From contig NC_085853.1 of the NCBI RefSeq assembly GCF_020906515.1, positions 868,001-932,000 of the forward strand: a stretch of 64,000 nucleotides of DNA, given 5' to 3'. Positions within the stretch are counted from its first letter, which is position 1. Every line of letters starts with the position of its first letter. The notes under the pieces are model-generated. The model worked only from the letters and a program-made list of their open reading frames with translations, ran no database searches and was not told the DNA's origin. Origin of the DNA: Vanrija pseudolonga (lineage: Eukaryota > Basidiomycota > Tremellomycetes > Trichosporonales > Trichosporonaceae). A program made the position numbers and the translations under genes. Of this stretch, positions 23,531-35,319 are shown piece by piece.

Positions 23531-26500
23531 TCACAGGCGGTGCTCCGGGTCGCGCGACGGGATTGATGGGCGGCGGCCCTGCTCCGGGCTTGTGCCCGTC
23601 GGGAAGTGGTACGTCACCCCCGAGCTTGTCGACGCCGTCTCGAGCGTGTCGGCTACGCTCTGCGTGTCCGGCACTGCGGTTGCGTCGTCGCGCTCAGTCG
23701 TCGACGCCTCCTCAGTCCTTGCCGGGCTGTTGAGGTCGGCCTCGCTGGGCGACTCGAGTGGCGGGGCAGCCGCCTTGGGTTTGGCGTCATCTGGGTTGAC
23801 GTAGAAGGCCATCTGCCTGCCACGCAGGTCGAAGCCGCACTTCTCGTAGAAGCCTGAGTGGTTAGCTTGGTGCCAAAGTGGTTGTTAGCTACTCACCGAC
23901 TTTAGGATCCTTGCAGTCAAGAATAACCTTGTAGCAGTTGAGCCTCGTGGCCATTTCCCTCAGACCAGTGACGAGAGTGCCGCCGAGACCGCGACCCTGG
24001 GCGTTTGGCGAGACCACAATGTCCTCAATGTGGCCAGCAAGACCGGCAGCGTGAATAAACTTGCGCTCCACAATAAGGGTGCCGGATGCCACAATCTGGT
24101 CGGTCGACTTCTCGACAATCACGACGATGAAGTACGTGTCGATGCTCGCCTTGAGCGCGTTGAACAACGCTGTGAAGACGGACGGGGCAAGGGGAGGCGC
24201 TGTCGACAGTGACGACAGCAGACCAAAGTACGACCGGATAAAGTCGTCAGCGGCGAGCGGACGGACGTGGTAGTCTTCGCCGACCGCATCGCGCATGGGC
24301 CCGGGGATCTTGAAGGGCGAGAAGAGAAGCACGAGCTTGGCGTCGGGCGTGAAGATGGGAATGTCCTCCTCCTCCTCGTAGTGAGGGTGAGCCGGGACAA
24401 CAGCCTGGGCAGCAGGGTCCGTCTGGTACGACGTGAACGAGTTGATTGACTCGGCGTCGGCCTGGCGAGCCGCCATGGGGTCGGGGGTTTTGAACAGCTG
24501 CGGCGTGAGCTGCTGGAAGTAAACCGCACGGGGCAACTCACCAGGTCAGAATAAGTGATCATGTCCTCGAGCACAGTGTCCTTCTCCAGGTGCATGGTCA
24601 GCGCGTTGCCGTTTGTCGGGACTGCGTCAGAGCCAAAGACGACCGAGTCTGGGGTCAGCTAACGACCTTATCTCCGTAGCTCACTGAACACAACCGCGAG
24701 GTTCTTTGCGCTCATCTTGTTGGTGTTCGAGCGGGCAGCGATGCGCGACAGGTGCTCAATTATAGCGCGCACAGTGGTCTGGTGGATAGGTGGGAGACGA
24801 CGGAGACGCCCTCGAAGCGACGTAAAGTCGTTTGCGATGTGCTGGTCTGGGGCAGTGTGAGAATGCGAACCAAGCCTCGCTGGGCACCGCGCCGCGCCCC
24901 ACTCACCCCTGTTCTGTGTATATCTCGTCCGCTCCGAGTGGGGCATGGGGAACAGCGGCTCGGGCAACTCGCGCAGGTACTGTTTGAGGACGACCGACAC
25001 ACTAAACACGTCGTTGTCCGGCGTGAACCGGAACTTGTCCTCGTCTTGCTCAATCCTCTGCACCATCTGCACCGGTTAGCACAGTTCTCGCACACGTAGC
25101 TCACCTCCTTCACTGTGGCGATGCGGCCACTTATCCTGTAAATGCCCTCGGCATCCAGTCCTCTCTCATCGATCCACGCAATCGACTTCTCCACGATTAA
25201 GGGTGGGCTGCCATGGTCTCCACCTTCACCACGGGCAAAGTCGTAGTCGGTGAGGCTGACACCAAAGATGAGCGATCGGCAGGGGCCAACGTAGAAGTTA
25301 GAGTAGAGGATCGGCGCGTTCCTCTGCACCTTGGGAAGGCGCGAGCGGTAGCGCATAGCTGTATGTGTGTCAATACACGTCCCCACACACAGCGCGCGCG
25401 CGCAACTCACAGTCGGCGTCTGGGTGGATCTCGTTGATCGACTTTGTGATAACCTCGGTGGCCTGTGCGAGCGTGAAGCTCGTGGCGTAGGTGGCGTCGG
25501 TAAATGCCCGCATGGTGATCTTGATCGTCGCGTTGAGATCGTCATTGAGCGAACCCAAACTCGTAATCGCCGACTGCTGGAGCTTCTCGCGGCGGAGACG
25601 GAGCGACTCGCAGTGGAAGACACCCTGGCGATACGCCTTGTCTGCCTCCTCGGCGTCGCGCTTGACCTTGACGCTCTTGAGCGTCCCGGCTGTGCCCTTT
25701 GACGAGCCAATCGAGCCGTGGTGCTGATGGTGTCCGCGGCGAGATGGTGTCGTGTTTCTCTCGTCGGGAGCGATGGACGGCGCAACCTCGCTCACCGCGT
25801 CGCTGCCACCACCACCGCCCTTGCCCTCGCGATCGCCGCCGAACCGGTTCTTAAGGGCCGTGAATCCCTTCTTGCCGTGGTGCGCAATGTCGCTGAGCAC
25901 CTCCTTGGACTTGCCTTCGAGCTGGTTGAGGCCCGAGCCCGAGCCAGAGCGGGCACGCCCAGCCAGGCTAGACAGCGTGCCGCGCCTCTCGAGACCTGAC
26001 GACGGCACGGGCGAGTACGCGGGGAGCTGGGCCGACAAGTTTGAGCCGGGCGACGACGGCGATAACGACGTCTGAGACGTGCTCGACAGGTTATAGTATC
26101 CCTGCGAGCTGCTCAGGCCCGAAGTGCTGTATGGCGGCGAGCTGGGAGGCGCGCCATCGGATGACACCGTGTACGAGAATGGGTGCGGCTTGTCGCCGGC
26201 CGGCGATGGCTCGACGGGTGACGCTTCGGACAAGAGCTTTGCCTGCATGGCGATCGCGTGCTCCTGTTTCTTGAAATCGACCAGTGCCTGGCACTTGGAG
26301 TCATACGAGCGCTTGAGCTTTGGGACTTTGCTGAACGCGTAGTCCTCGTACGCCTGGGGGTGTGAGTGAGGTCGTCTGGGACGCATGCAGTCGGGAGGCA
26401 GGCCACGACACCGCCGGCAGCCCGTAGTCCCTGCTGCGGGCCGAGCCCTACGCCGTCCGAGCACACACGGCTGACAGCTGGCAGTCACACGGGCCCTGCC

Positions 26501-27184
26501 CATCTTGGTGCACGCCCACACCGCCGCCAGCAAGGCCACTACTCGCATCACACGGCCTGTCGGCCCACCACCATGTCCACTCACATCCGTCGCCGTCTTG
26601 AGGTCCTCTCTAATGCGCTGTCGAATACGCGCCTGCGTATCGCGCAGCGAAGTGAGCGGGCCCACGACGTCGTCGCGCAGCGCGTTGATAAAGGCGCTGC
26701 GCGAGTCGATCTCGCGCTGCGAGTAGTCGCGGACCTCGAGCCACGCGCGTCTCGCCGACGAGTTGGAATCGCGCCGGGTTGCGCTGGGCGCGGTGTCAGC
26801 TGCGAGTCCATGCGCCGGCGCCGATGCCGCCTCTCTACCCACTCAAAGGTCACGCTGTCAACGCCTACCGTCTTGGCATGCAGCTTGCCCAGCTGGTCGA
26901 TGTACGACTGCTCGATCTTGATCCTGCCCGTCAGCTCTGCGTCCCCAAGGGGCCACACGCACCGCTCATTGAAGTACGAGATGTAGTTTTCGTCTGCTGT
27001 CAGCGGCCGTAATCAGTGGAGCTTGATCTACCTTCGGCGAGCTTGCGCTGGGGCTGTCAGCGGCGGCTCTTGCGCGTTGGCGAGCTGGACTAACCTTGAA
27101 CTCGCGGACAATGTCCGCGTCGGCGTCGCCGCCCTTGCGAGCTGGGCTTGGGGGCACCGGCTCGGCGGGGTACGCGTACGCCAT
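23531..27184 (-). CDS. F-BAR/RhoGAP (Rgd1-like) fused to glucosamine-6-phosphate N-acetyltransferase (GNA1)
   Basis: Eleven exons read as one frame of about 1,003 residues. The N-terminal F-BAR part (about 1-465) has the usual helices plus a roughly 200-residue Ser/Pro/Gly insert. The RhoGAP domain (about 470-700) has the arginine finger in GIYRISGRIATVKE, LRELPEPLFPMP and the closing TVLEDMITYSDLLF, so it should switch off a Rho GTPase at the membrane. A linker of about 55 residues follows, then a complete GNA1 domain (about 740-915): LVLLFSPFKIPGPMR, HVRPLAADDF, GHIEDIVVSPNAQGRGLGG (acetyl-CoA loop), YKVILDCKD and FYEKCGF. GNA1 makes N-acetylglucosamine-6-phosphate for chitin and glycans. 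A Ser/Thr/Glu tail ends it. The join uses a 44-nt intron (24498-24541; a 29-nt version is also in frame). All motifs are intact in both halves. An internal start at 24476 for separate GNA1 is possible. Confidence 0.82.
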
Positions 27185-28012
27185 TATGCTGTACGCGTGA
27201 TGGCCGGCGCGCGGTGTGGTGGTGTTGTGCTGCTGCTGCTGCTGTTGTTGACCTTGTTGAAGTGTCGTTTGTTAGCGGCCGAGTTGGCGTGTGAGAGTTT
27301 ATGAGCAATGTGTTGATGGAATGAATGGATCGATTGATTGGGAATAGATTGTTTGTGGTCGTCACTGGCGGCGGCGGGCTGGCGGGTTGGCGGCTCTGGT
27401 CTCGTCTCGTCGTCGTCACACGCCTTGACTGTGTTGCTGCTTTGCTTGGCCTAACGGCAACATTTGAAACATCACACAAAGGGATTCTAATCATCAACAC
27501 CAAGGAAATTTGATCCCGCCCAGACACACTAACGACACCGCAATCCCCCCCATGGCTTGACACATCCGAGGCAGAGAGGGACATCTCCGACCAGACGTCG
27601 TCACACCCGCACGCACCCGACATAGACCCCGCATCGCACGAAACAATGACATGTATGGGGGAGACGAGTGTGTAGAGACTCCAACTGGCCCAGTAATGCC
27701 AATACCAGTCGGCTCACTACAGAGCAGTGGGGGTGTAGACCACTATCTTCTATGTAACAGTAGGGGTGGTGGTTGTAGGGTGTGTTTGCGTGCGCGCGTG
27801 CCATCGTCTCTCGAGGACCACCCACATTACAAGGCAGGGGGGACACGGTATAGACCATTGAACCAGAGGAGAGGAGAGAGAGAGAAAAGGAGAATTAGGA
27901 AACATGTGCTTGCCAGAGACCGAGTCGAGCGTTGCAAACGCAGGCCGCTGTGATGCGCACAGGGCTGTCACGCCGGCCGATCGACCAGTGTCGTTCATTC
28001 GTGTCTCGGATC
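27185..28012. other. Upstream region of the F-BAR/RhoGAP/GNA1 gene
   Basis: This 828 bp lies between the start of the fusion gene and the stop of the casein kinase gene on the same strand. It should hold the former's promoter and the latter's 3' end. A CAG/CAA-type repeat lies just upstream of the start codon. I see no gene in it. Confidence 0.5.
27229..27250 (-). repeat. (CAG/CAA) repeat in 5' leader
   Basis: Read on the minus strand this is about seven CAA and CAG triplets 45 bases before the start codon of the F-BAR/RhoGAP/GNA1 gene, probably within its untranslated leader. Confidence 0.6.
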
Positions 28013-29336
28013 TCATGACGACGACGCGGCATTGTTGCGCGCAGCCGCCTCACGGACAGGCGCAAAGTACTCGTGCTCCTTGCTCTCAGCTGCTGTCAAG
28101 CGCTCCTGGTGGTCGTAACGGAGGAGCTTGTCGAGGAAGTCGATGGCCTCGTTGGAGATGTAGCGCTGGTTCTCGGTGCTGATGAACCTCGACCATGGCT
28201 TGCGGGGGTATCTTCCGAGAATGTCGTCGAATTGCGAGTCGAGCTCGATGTCGTATCGCTCAAGGTAGTTGAACAGCTCGTCGGTGCCAAGCACCTTGGT
28301 GATCTTGACGAGCTGGTCGGCATTGTCATGACCGTGGAAGAAGGGCTCCTTGCGGAAGATCATGGACGCAAACATGCAGCCGAGCGACCACATGTCGAGG
28401 CTGTAGTCGTACTCCTGGAAGTCGACGAGGAGCTCGGGACCCTTGAAGTAACGCGACGCGACACGGACGTTGTACTCGGTACCGGGGTGGTAGAACTCGG
28501 CCAGTCCCCAGTCGATCAGACGAAGCTGTCTCCGCTCGTGGTCGATCATGACGTTGTGTGGCTTGACATCGCGGTGCATGATGCCCTTCGAGTGGCAGAA
28601 GTCGAGAGCCTTGAGAAGCTCAAAGATGTAGAAGCGGACGTCAAAGTCGTTGAATTTAGGGTAGAGAGTCTTGAACTCGGTGTTCTGTGGGAAGGAGGGT
28701 TAGACACGGCAAACGCTTCTCACTCTCCCATCGCACCAGTCACTCACGTTGACATACTCCGAGACGATGGAGGGGGTCTTGGACTGCGGGTCGCGCACAA
28801 CGTCTAGCAAGCCAATGACATTTGGTCCGCCGGCGAGGTTCTGGAGAATCTTGATCTCACGCTTGATCTTCTTCTTCTTGACAGGCTTCAAGACCTTGAC
28901 AATGCACTTCTGGTTGGTGGGCAGGTGGACCGACTCGAACACCTGAACAACAAGTGTCAGTGCGCTGCCCTGCCTGCTGGCTCCACATGCTGCCTGTGTC
29001 GCAAACTCACCTCCGAGTACTTTCCTCGTCCGACCTTGCGCACAATCTCGTAGTTGTCCTGCACGCCCCAGGTGACGATGAGGTTGTCTGGTCGCGTGTC
29101 AGCACAACCGTTCGGCGCAGCGCAACGCAACCCAACGCACCATAGTCCCACCATGACCGTCCTAGCCTCTCGTTGACGTCGGCGTACACTCGTGCCTGCG
29201 GCTGTTAGCGATCGAAGGGGTGGTGCGAGTAGCATCGGGCACAGCGCGGCGCTGGTTCGCGTCCGGCTGGTCCAGTCCAGCCCCGCCGCGCGCGCCCGCT
29301 CCACAGCCCACTCACAATGCTCCTGCTGCCCGACAT
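28013..29336 (-). CDS. CKA1: Casein kinase 2 catalytic subunit alpha
   Basis: CK2 alpha is a constitutively active acidophilic Ser/Thr kinase. Five exons (29316-29336, 29141-29195, 29011-29087, 28748-28942, 28013-28684) give 339 residues, the normal size. CK2 hallmarks are all visible: [12 protein letters not shown] near the N-terminus, [11 protein letters not shown] glycine loop, the basic cluster [28 protein letters not shown] catalytic loop, DWG in place of DFG ([13 protein letters not shown]), [12 protein letters not shown], and the MFRKEPFF-like segment ([14 protein letters not shown]). The first exon codes only MSGSRSI. The gene is followed by the fusion gene on the same strand 828 bp on. 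One or more CK2 beta subunits would be expected elsewhere. Confidence 0.97.
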
Positions 29337-30109
29337 GTTGAGAAGTTGCTGTTCAACCGACGGGGTGGGTTTGGAGTGAGACCGTGAAATGGTAGGAATG
29401 TCGGAGCCGCGGAGGAAGGTTTGGAAGAGTGAATGAGTAGAGCTTGGATCGGAGCGACCGACGACGTAAGCGGGTTGGTGTGTGCGCGCGAGTTTATCAC
29501 GCAGCAAAAGGTGTGCGTGAAGTGGTCGTGGTGCTGGTCGAGCGAAAGAAGGTCGACAAACAAATAAAGAAGGGGGGGTTGAGTGGTACGACCTCTTTGG
29601 TTTGATGGCACTGAATGAATGATGGACGTGTGTTGACGAAGCCGGTCGAGAGTGAATGATGGTGCAGCCCTGCACCCAGTCAGCCAGCTTCCGCCCAAAT
29701 CGTCGTGCCCACCACCCCCGCCCTGCGACTTAATCTGACTCCCAGCCACGAACCTCCACCCACGGCCCCTTTTAACACCGCGGAAAATCATTGTGGCACC
29801 CAATGGTGCATCTCGGTACAAAGCACCAATGCTTGCATTGTTCATCATTATGTGGACTCGTTAAGGGGCATTCTACTACATGTGCGCCAGGCCGATGCGA
29901 GGGGGGAAAGAATACTATCCACAGGGAGTGTAAATTGTTCGTGTTCGTGTACAAGGGTCACCAGGGCGACGGGGCGACGGGGCGACGGGTGACGGGTGAC
30001 GGGCACTGCCGTCTACTGATCGGGGTTGGCAAGGCGCAGAGAGTATTGTGGGGGCGGGTCACTGGGCACGGTGGTTAGTACCAATGGACGCAGCAGTAGA
30101 ACCAAATAC
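29337..30109. other. Upstream region of CK2 alpha, with a 7-8 bp tandem repeat
   Basis: This 773 bp separates the CK2 alpha start from the stop of the surface-protein gene, both on the minus strand. It contains a short tandem repeat at about 29963-30003 (three GGGGCGAC-type units, then two GGGTGAC units). The part nearest the CK2 start is presumably promoter. I see no gene. Confidence 0.5.
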
Positions 30110-31773
30110 TCACAACGACGTCTCCCACTCGCCCTGCGGAGAAGGTCCAGTTCTAGGGCCCGAGGTCGACTCGGACAGTCGCGTGTGGCCAGCGGCACGG
30201 CCGCGAGCGTACTCTGCCTCGAGCTTGCCCGACTCGGTCGTGTATCCGCTGTTTCGTGGCTGGTGCGACGAGCTCGACGTGCCGCCCTGCGACTCCTCGA
30301 ATGGGAAGGGGTGGAGCTCAAAGTGCTCCTCTGGCCCGTCGGTGAGGAGTGATGGAGCCTGGGCACCGCGCGGCTGGCCCTCGTACGCGCCATGCACACT
30401 GGCGCTAGGGTTCGAGTCGCCCCAGCTGTTACGGTTGTTGGTCGTGCGGCTGTTGAAGCGCGAATGTCCGGGCGTGTGGGCGGGCGAGAAGCCGGGGCTG
30501 AAGGCGGATGATGGCGTGTCAAGACCGCCGTCAAGGATACCGGGACGTCCATCGCGCTCCTCCATCGCTAACGGGGTCATGCCGGGCTTGTCAGAGTCGC
30601 GCTGGCGACGACGGCTCCTGCACCACAGCAAAACGAGCGCGAGGATCAAGAGCGCAAGCACCACGGCGAGGATCGGCCCGACAATCGTCCAAACATTCTT
30701 GCCCTTCTTGGCTGGAGCGGCACTGGCCGCGCCGCCGGCAGTATTCGTCGGTGCTGACGAGCTCGGCGCCGACGAGCCGGTCGACGACGGTGTCACTACA
30801 GGCGTGGTCGACGGGCTTCCCGAGTTGAGACAAGTGTTGTCATTGCTCTGCTGCACCGTCAAAAGCGGCGTGCTCCCGCCTGTCCCGACCTTGCCCGCAT
30901 CGCTCATGAGGAGCACAAACTGCGTGCCGGCCGCAATGTTTGCGACCCAGTTGATCGTCGGCGTGTTCTTGTCCTGCGACACGGGGATGTTCCAAGCCGT
31001 TCCGGCAGGCACAATGCCATACAGCTTGACGGGGTAGACTGCCGTCGACGAGTTCCACGCCACGGCTACGCTGCTGCATTGCGGCGGGTTGGTTGTCGGG
31101 TCGAGCCAGAAGCCAAAGTCTAGTGATGGTGCACTGGTTCATCTGTCAGCCGTGGAACAAAAGGAACACGATGTGCCGCATGTGCACGGTCACGGAGTCA
31201 CGCACGATTTAAGGCAGCTCGAGTTGCCCGACGGGGAGCGGCCCACGGCTGTGGGGTCGTTAGTGTTGGCGTCCTCGTGAAATAGCGATGCACCGTCCTG
31301 GCCTATGGCACATGGTCCACCTAGCCCACTGGCCCACCTGACTTACTGATGATAGGGCTCACGCCGCCGCTGCCCCAGCCCGTCGAGTCGTACATGGTCG
31401 CAACCATCTGCAGGCCCTCGGGCTGGTCGAGGTCAAAGCTGTACTTGTAGGGCGGAGTGCCGCTCTGCGCAGGGATGGAGATGTTGGCGAGGTGGCCATT
31501 GGGGCCCTCGAGCGTCTGCACACGCGTCAGCGATGGACAGATGAACGGCGCTACGGTCCGAAACACCCTAGCACTTACCGGGACGAGGACGAGATTGAAT
31601 GGACTTTGGCCGCCATCCCTGTGGTAGTCAGTCATCATGCCCGAGTAGCGGAGCGGAGCTGCGCACCATGTGATGGTCCACGGCTCGCACTGCGCCGCCT
31701 GCGACGTGGTGAAGGTGAAGGCGGCGGCGGAGGTCGCTGCGAGCGCTGCGGCAGCGAGTGTGCGGCGGAGCAT
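30110..31773 (-). CDS. Single-pass cell-surface protein, fungal Ig-like/Ser-Thr-rich type
   Basis: I know no gene name. A signal peptide (MLRRTLAAAALAATSAAAF) opens a secreted part in which CEPWTITWDGGQSPFNLVLV, about 90 residues later, is followed by a second similar unit starting PPQCSSVAVAWNSS and containing VKLYGIVPAGTAWNIP and TQFVLLMSDAGKVGTGG. A Ser/Thr/Pro stalk (TTPVVTPSSTGSSAPSSS) leads to one membrane helix (WTIVGPILAVVLALLILALV), a Cys/Arg stop-transfer run, and a cytosolic tail of about 170 residues rich in S, P, G. This layout occurs in many basidiomycete surface proteins. Splice joins near 31095-31370 needed a choice among acceptors (I used the one giving SCLKSAPSLDFGFW). A paralogue with the same plan lies at 44187-46189. 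Function (wall sensing or adhesion) is an inference. Confidence 0.78.
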
Positions 31774-33157
31774 CGGAGGTGGGCGAGAGGGGGAGGGGGA
31801 CAGAGGGGAAGGGCAAAGTGGTGGTGGCGCTGTGGTGGTGGTCGTGCGGCCGGGCGACCTGGTGCTCGCAGCAGACGGACGGGCGTGCGCGTTTGCGTGA
31901 TGATCACTCCGTGTCACCGTGTGTGTGTGTGCCGTGTGCTGTGCGTATGTCGTTGATCGTTGTAGTGTAGTAACGAATAGAGAGCAACAGTGCAAAGTGT
32001 GTCCGACGACGACTATGCTCTCTGTCTGTCTGTCCGTCGTCGATTGTGCAATGCGGTGGGTGGTGTGAAACCCCTCTAGGACGAAACGGCGGTACCGGGA
32101 AGGGAGGAAGAGGGATGGGGGGGGGGTGGGAGGGCTAAACTGAGCAGAGCAGCCACACACGCCACACTGTGCACTGTGCAGACAGGCAGGTGTTGTTCTC
32201 GTCGTTGCAAGGTATTCAGGTATCAATCAGGAACGGGGACAGCCAGGACAGGAGTCGAGTGAAGACCAGGCACCTGCGAAAAGGCAACGCGGCTAGGCGA
32301 GCGAGCGAGGGGGCAGAGGGGAGACAAGACACTCTCTTTGCTTTGCGTTTGTCACATTGCCTCGTCGAGCTTGCTCTCCGGTGCTGCTTGCAGTATGGCG
32401 TCCTATTAGCCGTTGAGCAGTGGAGCAGGCGGGCAGCGAGCGACAAGATCCAGCTGCGCACGACGCTGCGAGATCAATGATGGCGCCGCCCATCCCCGCC
32501 TTGGCACGCTTATGCTGGCTTTGTGCACACCACCTTGTTCATACTCGGCCCGGTCAAGGGCATGATTAATTATTATGGGGCAGCTGACTGTGCTGGCTTG
32601 CTGGCTTGCTTGCTGCTGCACAGTCCGGCGGCGGCGGCGGCGTAGTCGTCGTCGGCTGCAGGTCGTGTGTGTCGACGATCCCTGGCCCACCTGTGCAGCT
32701 GCTGCTGCGAGGCGCTGCTGCTGTTTATAAAATTTCCCAATGAGGATCAGTCTTTGTCGACCTAAACACTGACACGCTCAGGGCCACAAGGACTGGCAGT
32801 ATGCAGGCAGAGAGTGCCCAGTGGTCGCGCGGTCGCCGTGGCACGATGAAACACTGCCGACTTGTGGCATGACATCATGCGCATCACTTGCACGCTCGAC
32901 ACCCACAGCGCCACTTTGCAACCTTGTCAGGATGTCGGGCCCTGGCAACAGACAAAGGGGCACTGCCCGGCACTGCCCAGACCACCCACCACAAACAATC
33001 ACAACAACCCCGATCTCATACAAAAACTGTATTTGGTTCAACAACCTGACACTGACACAACCCTTGTTCAAACACTGCTGAAAGCACACGACACCTCTAT
33101 TATAACGTGCTACACACAATGCAGAGCAGCAGCTAGCTGCCACGCAGACAATGGCCA
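31774..33157. other. Upstream region of surface-protein gene 1
   Basis: This 1.38 kb lies before the surface-protein start and after the GYP8 stop, both minus strand. It contains short GT-rich and purine-rich tracts (for example about 32100-32135) and no convincing coding frame. It is longer than most promoters here, in line with a regulated gene, which is an inference. Confidence 0.45.
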
Positions 33158-35085
33158 CTATCGTAGCCGGAGGCGCTCCAGCCCCCCAACCAATCCTCCG
33201 TGGCCCAAGCCCACACTCCTGACCGCCCACGATCGCGCCACAAGCCCCCACCACTGAGCCCAGCTTGCCCGCGGACCACCAGCCCGCCAGCCGTACAAAG
33301 CCGTGCCGATACCGAGCACCACCACGCCAAAGGCAATCACGGTGCCGATGCGGTTGGGCGGCACGCGCAAGGGGAGCTTGGGCAGTTGCGGCAACGACAC
33401 TGGCCAGCGTGGCGGTGTCGCTTCCTCCTCGTCCTCGAGCGTGTCGCCCCCAGGCAAGATGACGTCCTTGTCGATATGTGTCGCCGCTGCTTCCAGCGAG
33501 ATCCCCTTCTCCGCGTCGGCGTCTTGCCCGTACGTCTGCGTGACGCTGCCCGGCCCCATGACCTCGAGCCCGCGTATCCGGGCGCCGTCCCACGGGTACT
33601 TGGCCTGTAACTTGTCCGCGAGGAGGAACACCGTGCTCAGCGCGATCGGCGTGTAGGGGTTGGCGTTGTCACTGTCGTCATCGGCGGCGGTAGCGGCGTC
33701 GATCGCAGGCGGGGCCGGTGCGTCGGGCGTGTCGGGATACAGCGGCGGAAGGCGCGCAAACAGGGGGTGTAAGAGCGACGGGTCCGCGCGCGCCTCGGGC
33801 CCGAGGGCCGCCGCGAGCCGCAGCATTTGTGGCTTCTTCGCCACAAGGATCTGGCGTCAGCAGCATCGGGGGGCAGGGTACGCACGGCCACAGCAAGGTA
33901 GATTGCCGAGATTGGGTTGCGCGTGATCAGGTAGTCGAAGATACGCTGGACGGGCTCGAGGGTGTCGACGTCGTGTGAGAAGAGCGTGAGAATCCACGAG
34001 AGGGCAAAGAAGGGGAGCGTCGGGACGGGAGATATGCTGCGTGTCAGTGAGGTTGGAAGAGCTAGGCTCACCTAGCAGAGATGCGGTACAGCTGCGGGTC
34101 GGCCGCGGCGAGCACACGGCGGAGCAGCCTAGAGTCGGCGTCAGCGATGTACGTTCAGTCACCTACCTTAACATTCCCATCATTGGGCCGAGGCTCGTTC
34201 CCATGGCGTCACGCACGCGACACAGGCTCACGACCTCGGCGGCCGCGAGCAGCTCATCCCACTGGCGCTGGCCCTCCTCGTCGACCTCGAACGGCTGCTC
34301 GTCGACGTCGGGCACTTTCTCGTCGACAACACCCCCCTTCTCGTCGATAACGTCGGCCTTCTCGTCAATAACGTCCCCCTTCTCGTCGACAACGGCCACC
34401 TTCTCGGCGACAGCGGCTGCCTTCTCGTCGACCGTGTCCGCCTTCTTCCCCTCCTCCACGCCCCCTCCTCTTGGCGTGCGATCCAAAAACGTCAGATACA
34501 ACACCGTCATGATGTCGTGAAACCCCTGGAAGTAGTTGAGCTCGGGGTGTCGCTGGAGCACGGCCACGATGAGCGCATGCAGGTCGGCCTGCATGGCTGC
34601 CTTGTCGCCTTTACTCAGGCCTGTTGTCTGTGAGCGCGTGGGAAGGCAGCACCACCCACCCTTGGGGTACGTCACGAACGACCGCCGCGTATCAAGCGCC
34701 ACCTGGCCCTCGTCACGGTGTGCCGGGCGCCCGTCGTCCGTCTGCGCCGTCGGCGAGCTGTCGCGCACCGTGACGTGGACGAGCGGGCTATCGGGGGCTG
34801 AGGACGTCGGCGTGGCGTCACCTGTCGGCGTACCGTCGACCTGAGGCCCAGTCGCTAGCGTCGCAAAGCCCCCCTCGACGCGGTCAAGATGCAGCACCTC
34901 GCGCCTGGCGTCAGCTAGCCCGCCAGCACACGCCCACTCACCAAGCTGCGCGCCGCGACGCATTGGATCCAAACCCGCCCGGCTCGGCCGACAGCCGCTG
35001 GAGCGCCGCGTCGTCGTGCGCGGCAACAGCGGCCGCGGTGGCCCTGTCGCGCGCGTCGAGCCATGTGCCGGCCTTCTCGTTCATC
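33158..35085 (-). CDS. GYP8: Rab GTPase-activating protein, TBC1D20/Gyp8 family
   Basis: Gyp8/TBC1D20 proteins are ER-anchored GAPs for Rab1/Ypt1-type GTPases. About six exons start at MNEKAGTWLDARDR, chosen as the first ATG opening into the conserved RRAAW and AREVLHLD region. Both TBC catalytic fingers are present: the arginine finger VALDTRRSF (pattern IxxDxxR) and the glutamine finger LNYFQGFHDI (YxQ). Later conserved stretches are LYRIS, PVPTLPFFALSWILTLFSHD and ITRNPISAIYLAVA. Near the C-terminus a single hydrophobic segment (GTVIAFGVVVLGIGTALYGW) matches the family's tail anchor. Between the glutamine finger and the next helix lies an acidic insert made of repeated DEK units (about 34300-34440), not typical of the family. 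It is divergent from MVP1 (234 bp). Confidence 0.88.
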
Positions 35086-35319
35086 GTATGCTGGGCGACG
35101 AGACACAAACAGCGCGATCGATTGTGTGTGATGGGCGGCTATCGTGTCCGGGCCGGTGGAGGGCAGGTTGCGGAGATCTGGGCAGATGTCCGCGTTACGA
35201 CGCCACACGGGCCCAGTCGTCATCGTCAGTGTTGGCAGATCGCCTGGCTGTCGTCTCCATCGCATCGTCGTCGCTGTCGTCGTCAACGCATTCATCAGCA
35301 GCGCACTACCGCGCACACC
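35086..35319. promoter_or_regulatory. Bidirectional promoter GYP8/MVP1
   Basis: These 234 bp separate two outward-facing start codons of trafficking genes. Repeated CGTCGTC/TCATCGTC triplet-like tracts lie around 35210-35290. No clear TATA box is visible. Confidence 0.55.

Noticed and set aside
24513-24541. 29-nt version of the intron joining the RhoGAP and GNA1 halves
   Set aside because: It is in frame, but shorter than any other intron in the window (35 nt minimum); the 44-nt version with a better acceptor is preferred. Either keeps the fusion.
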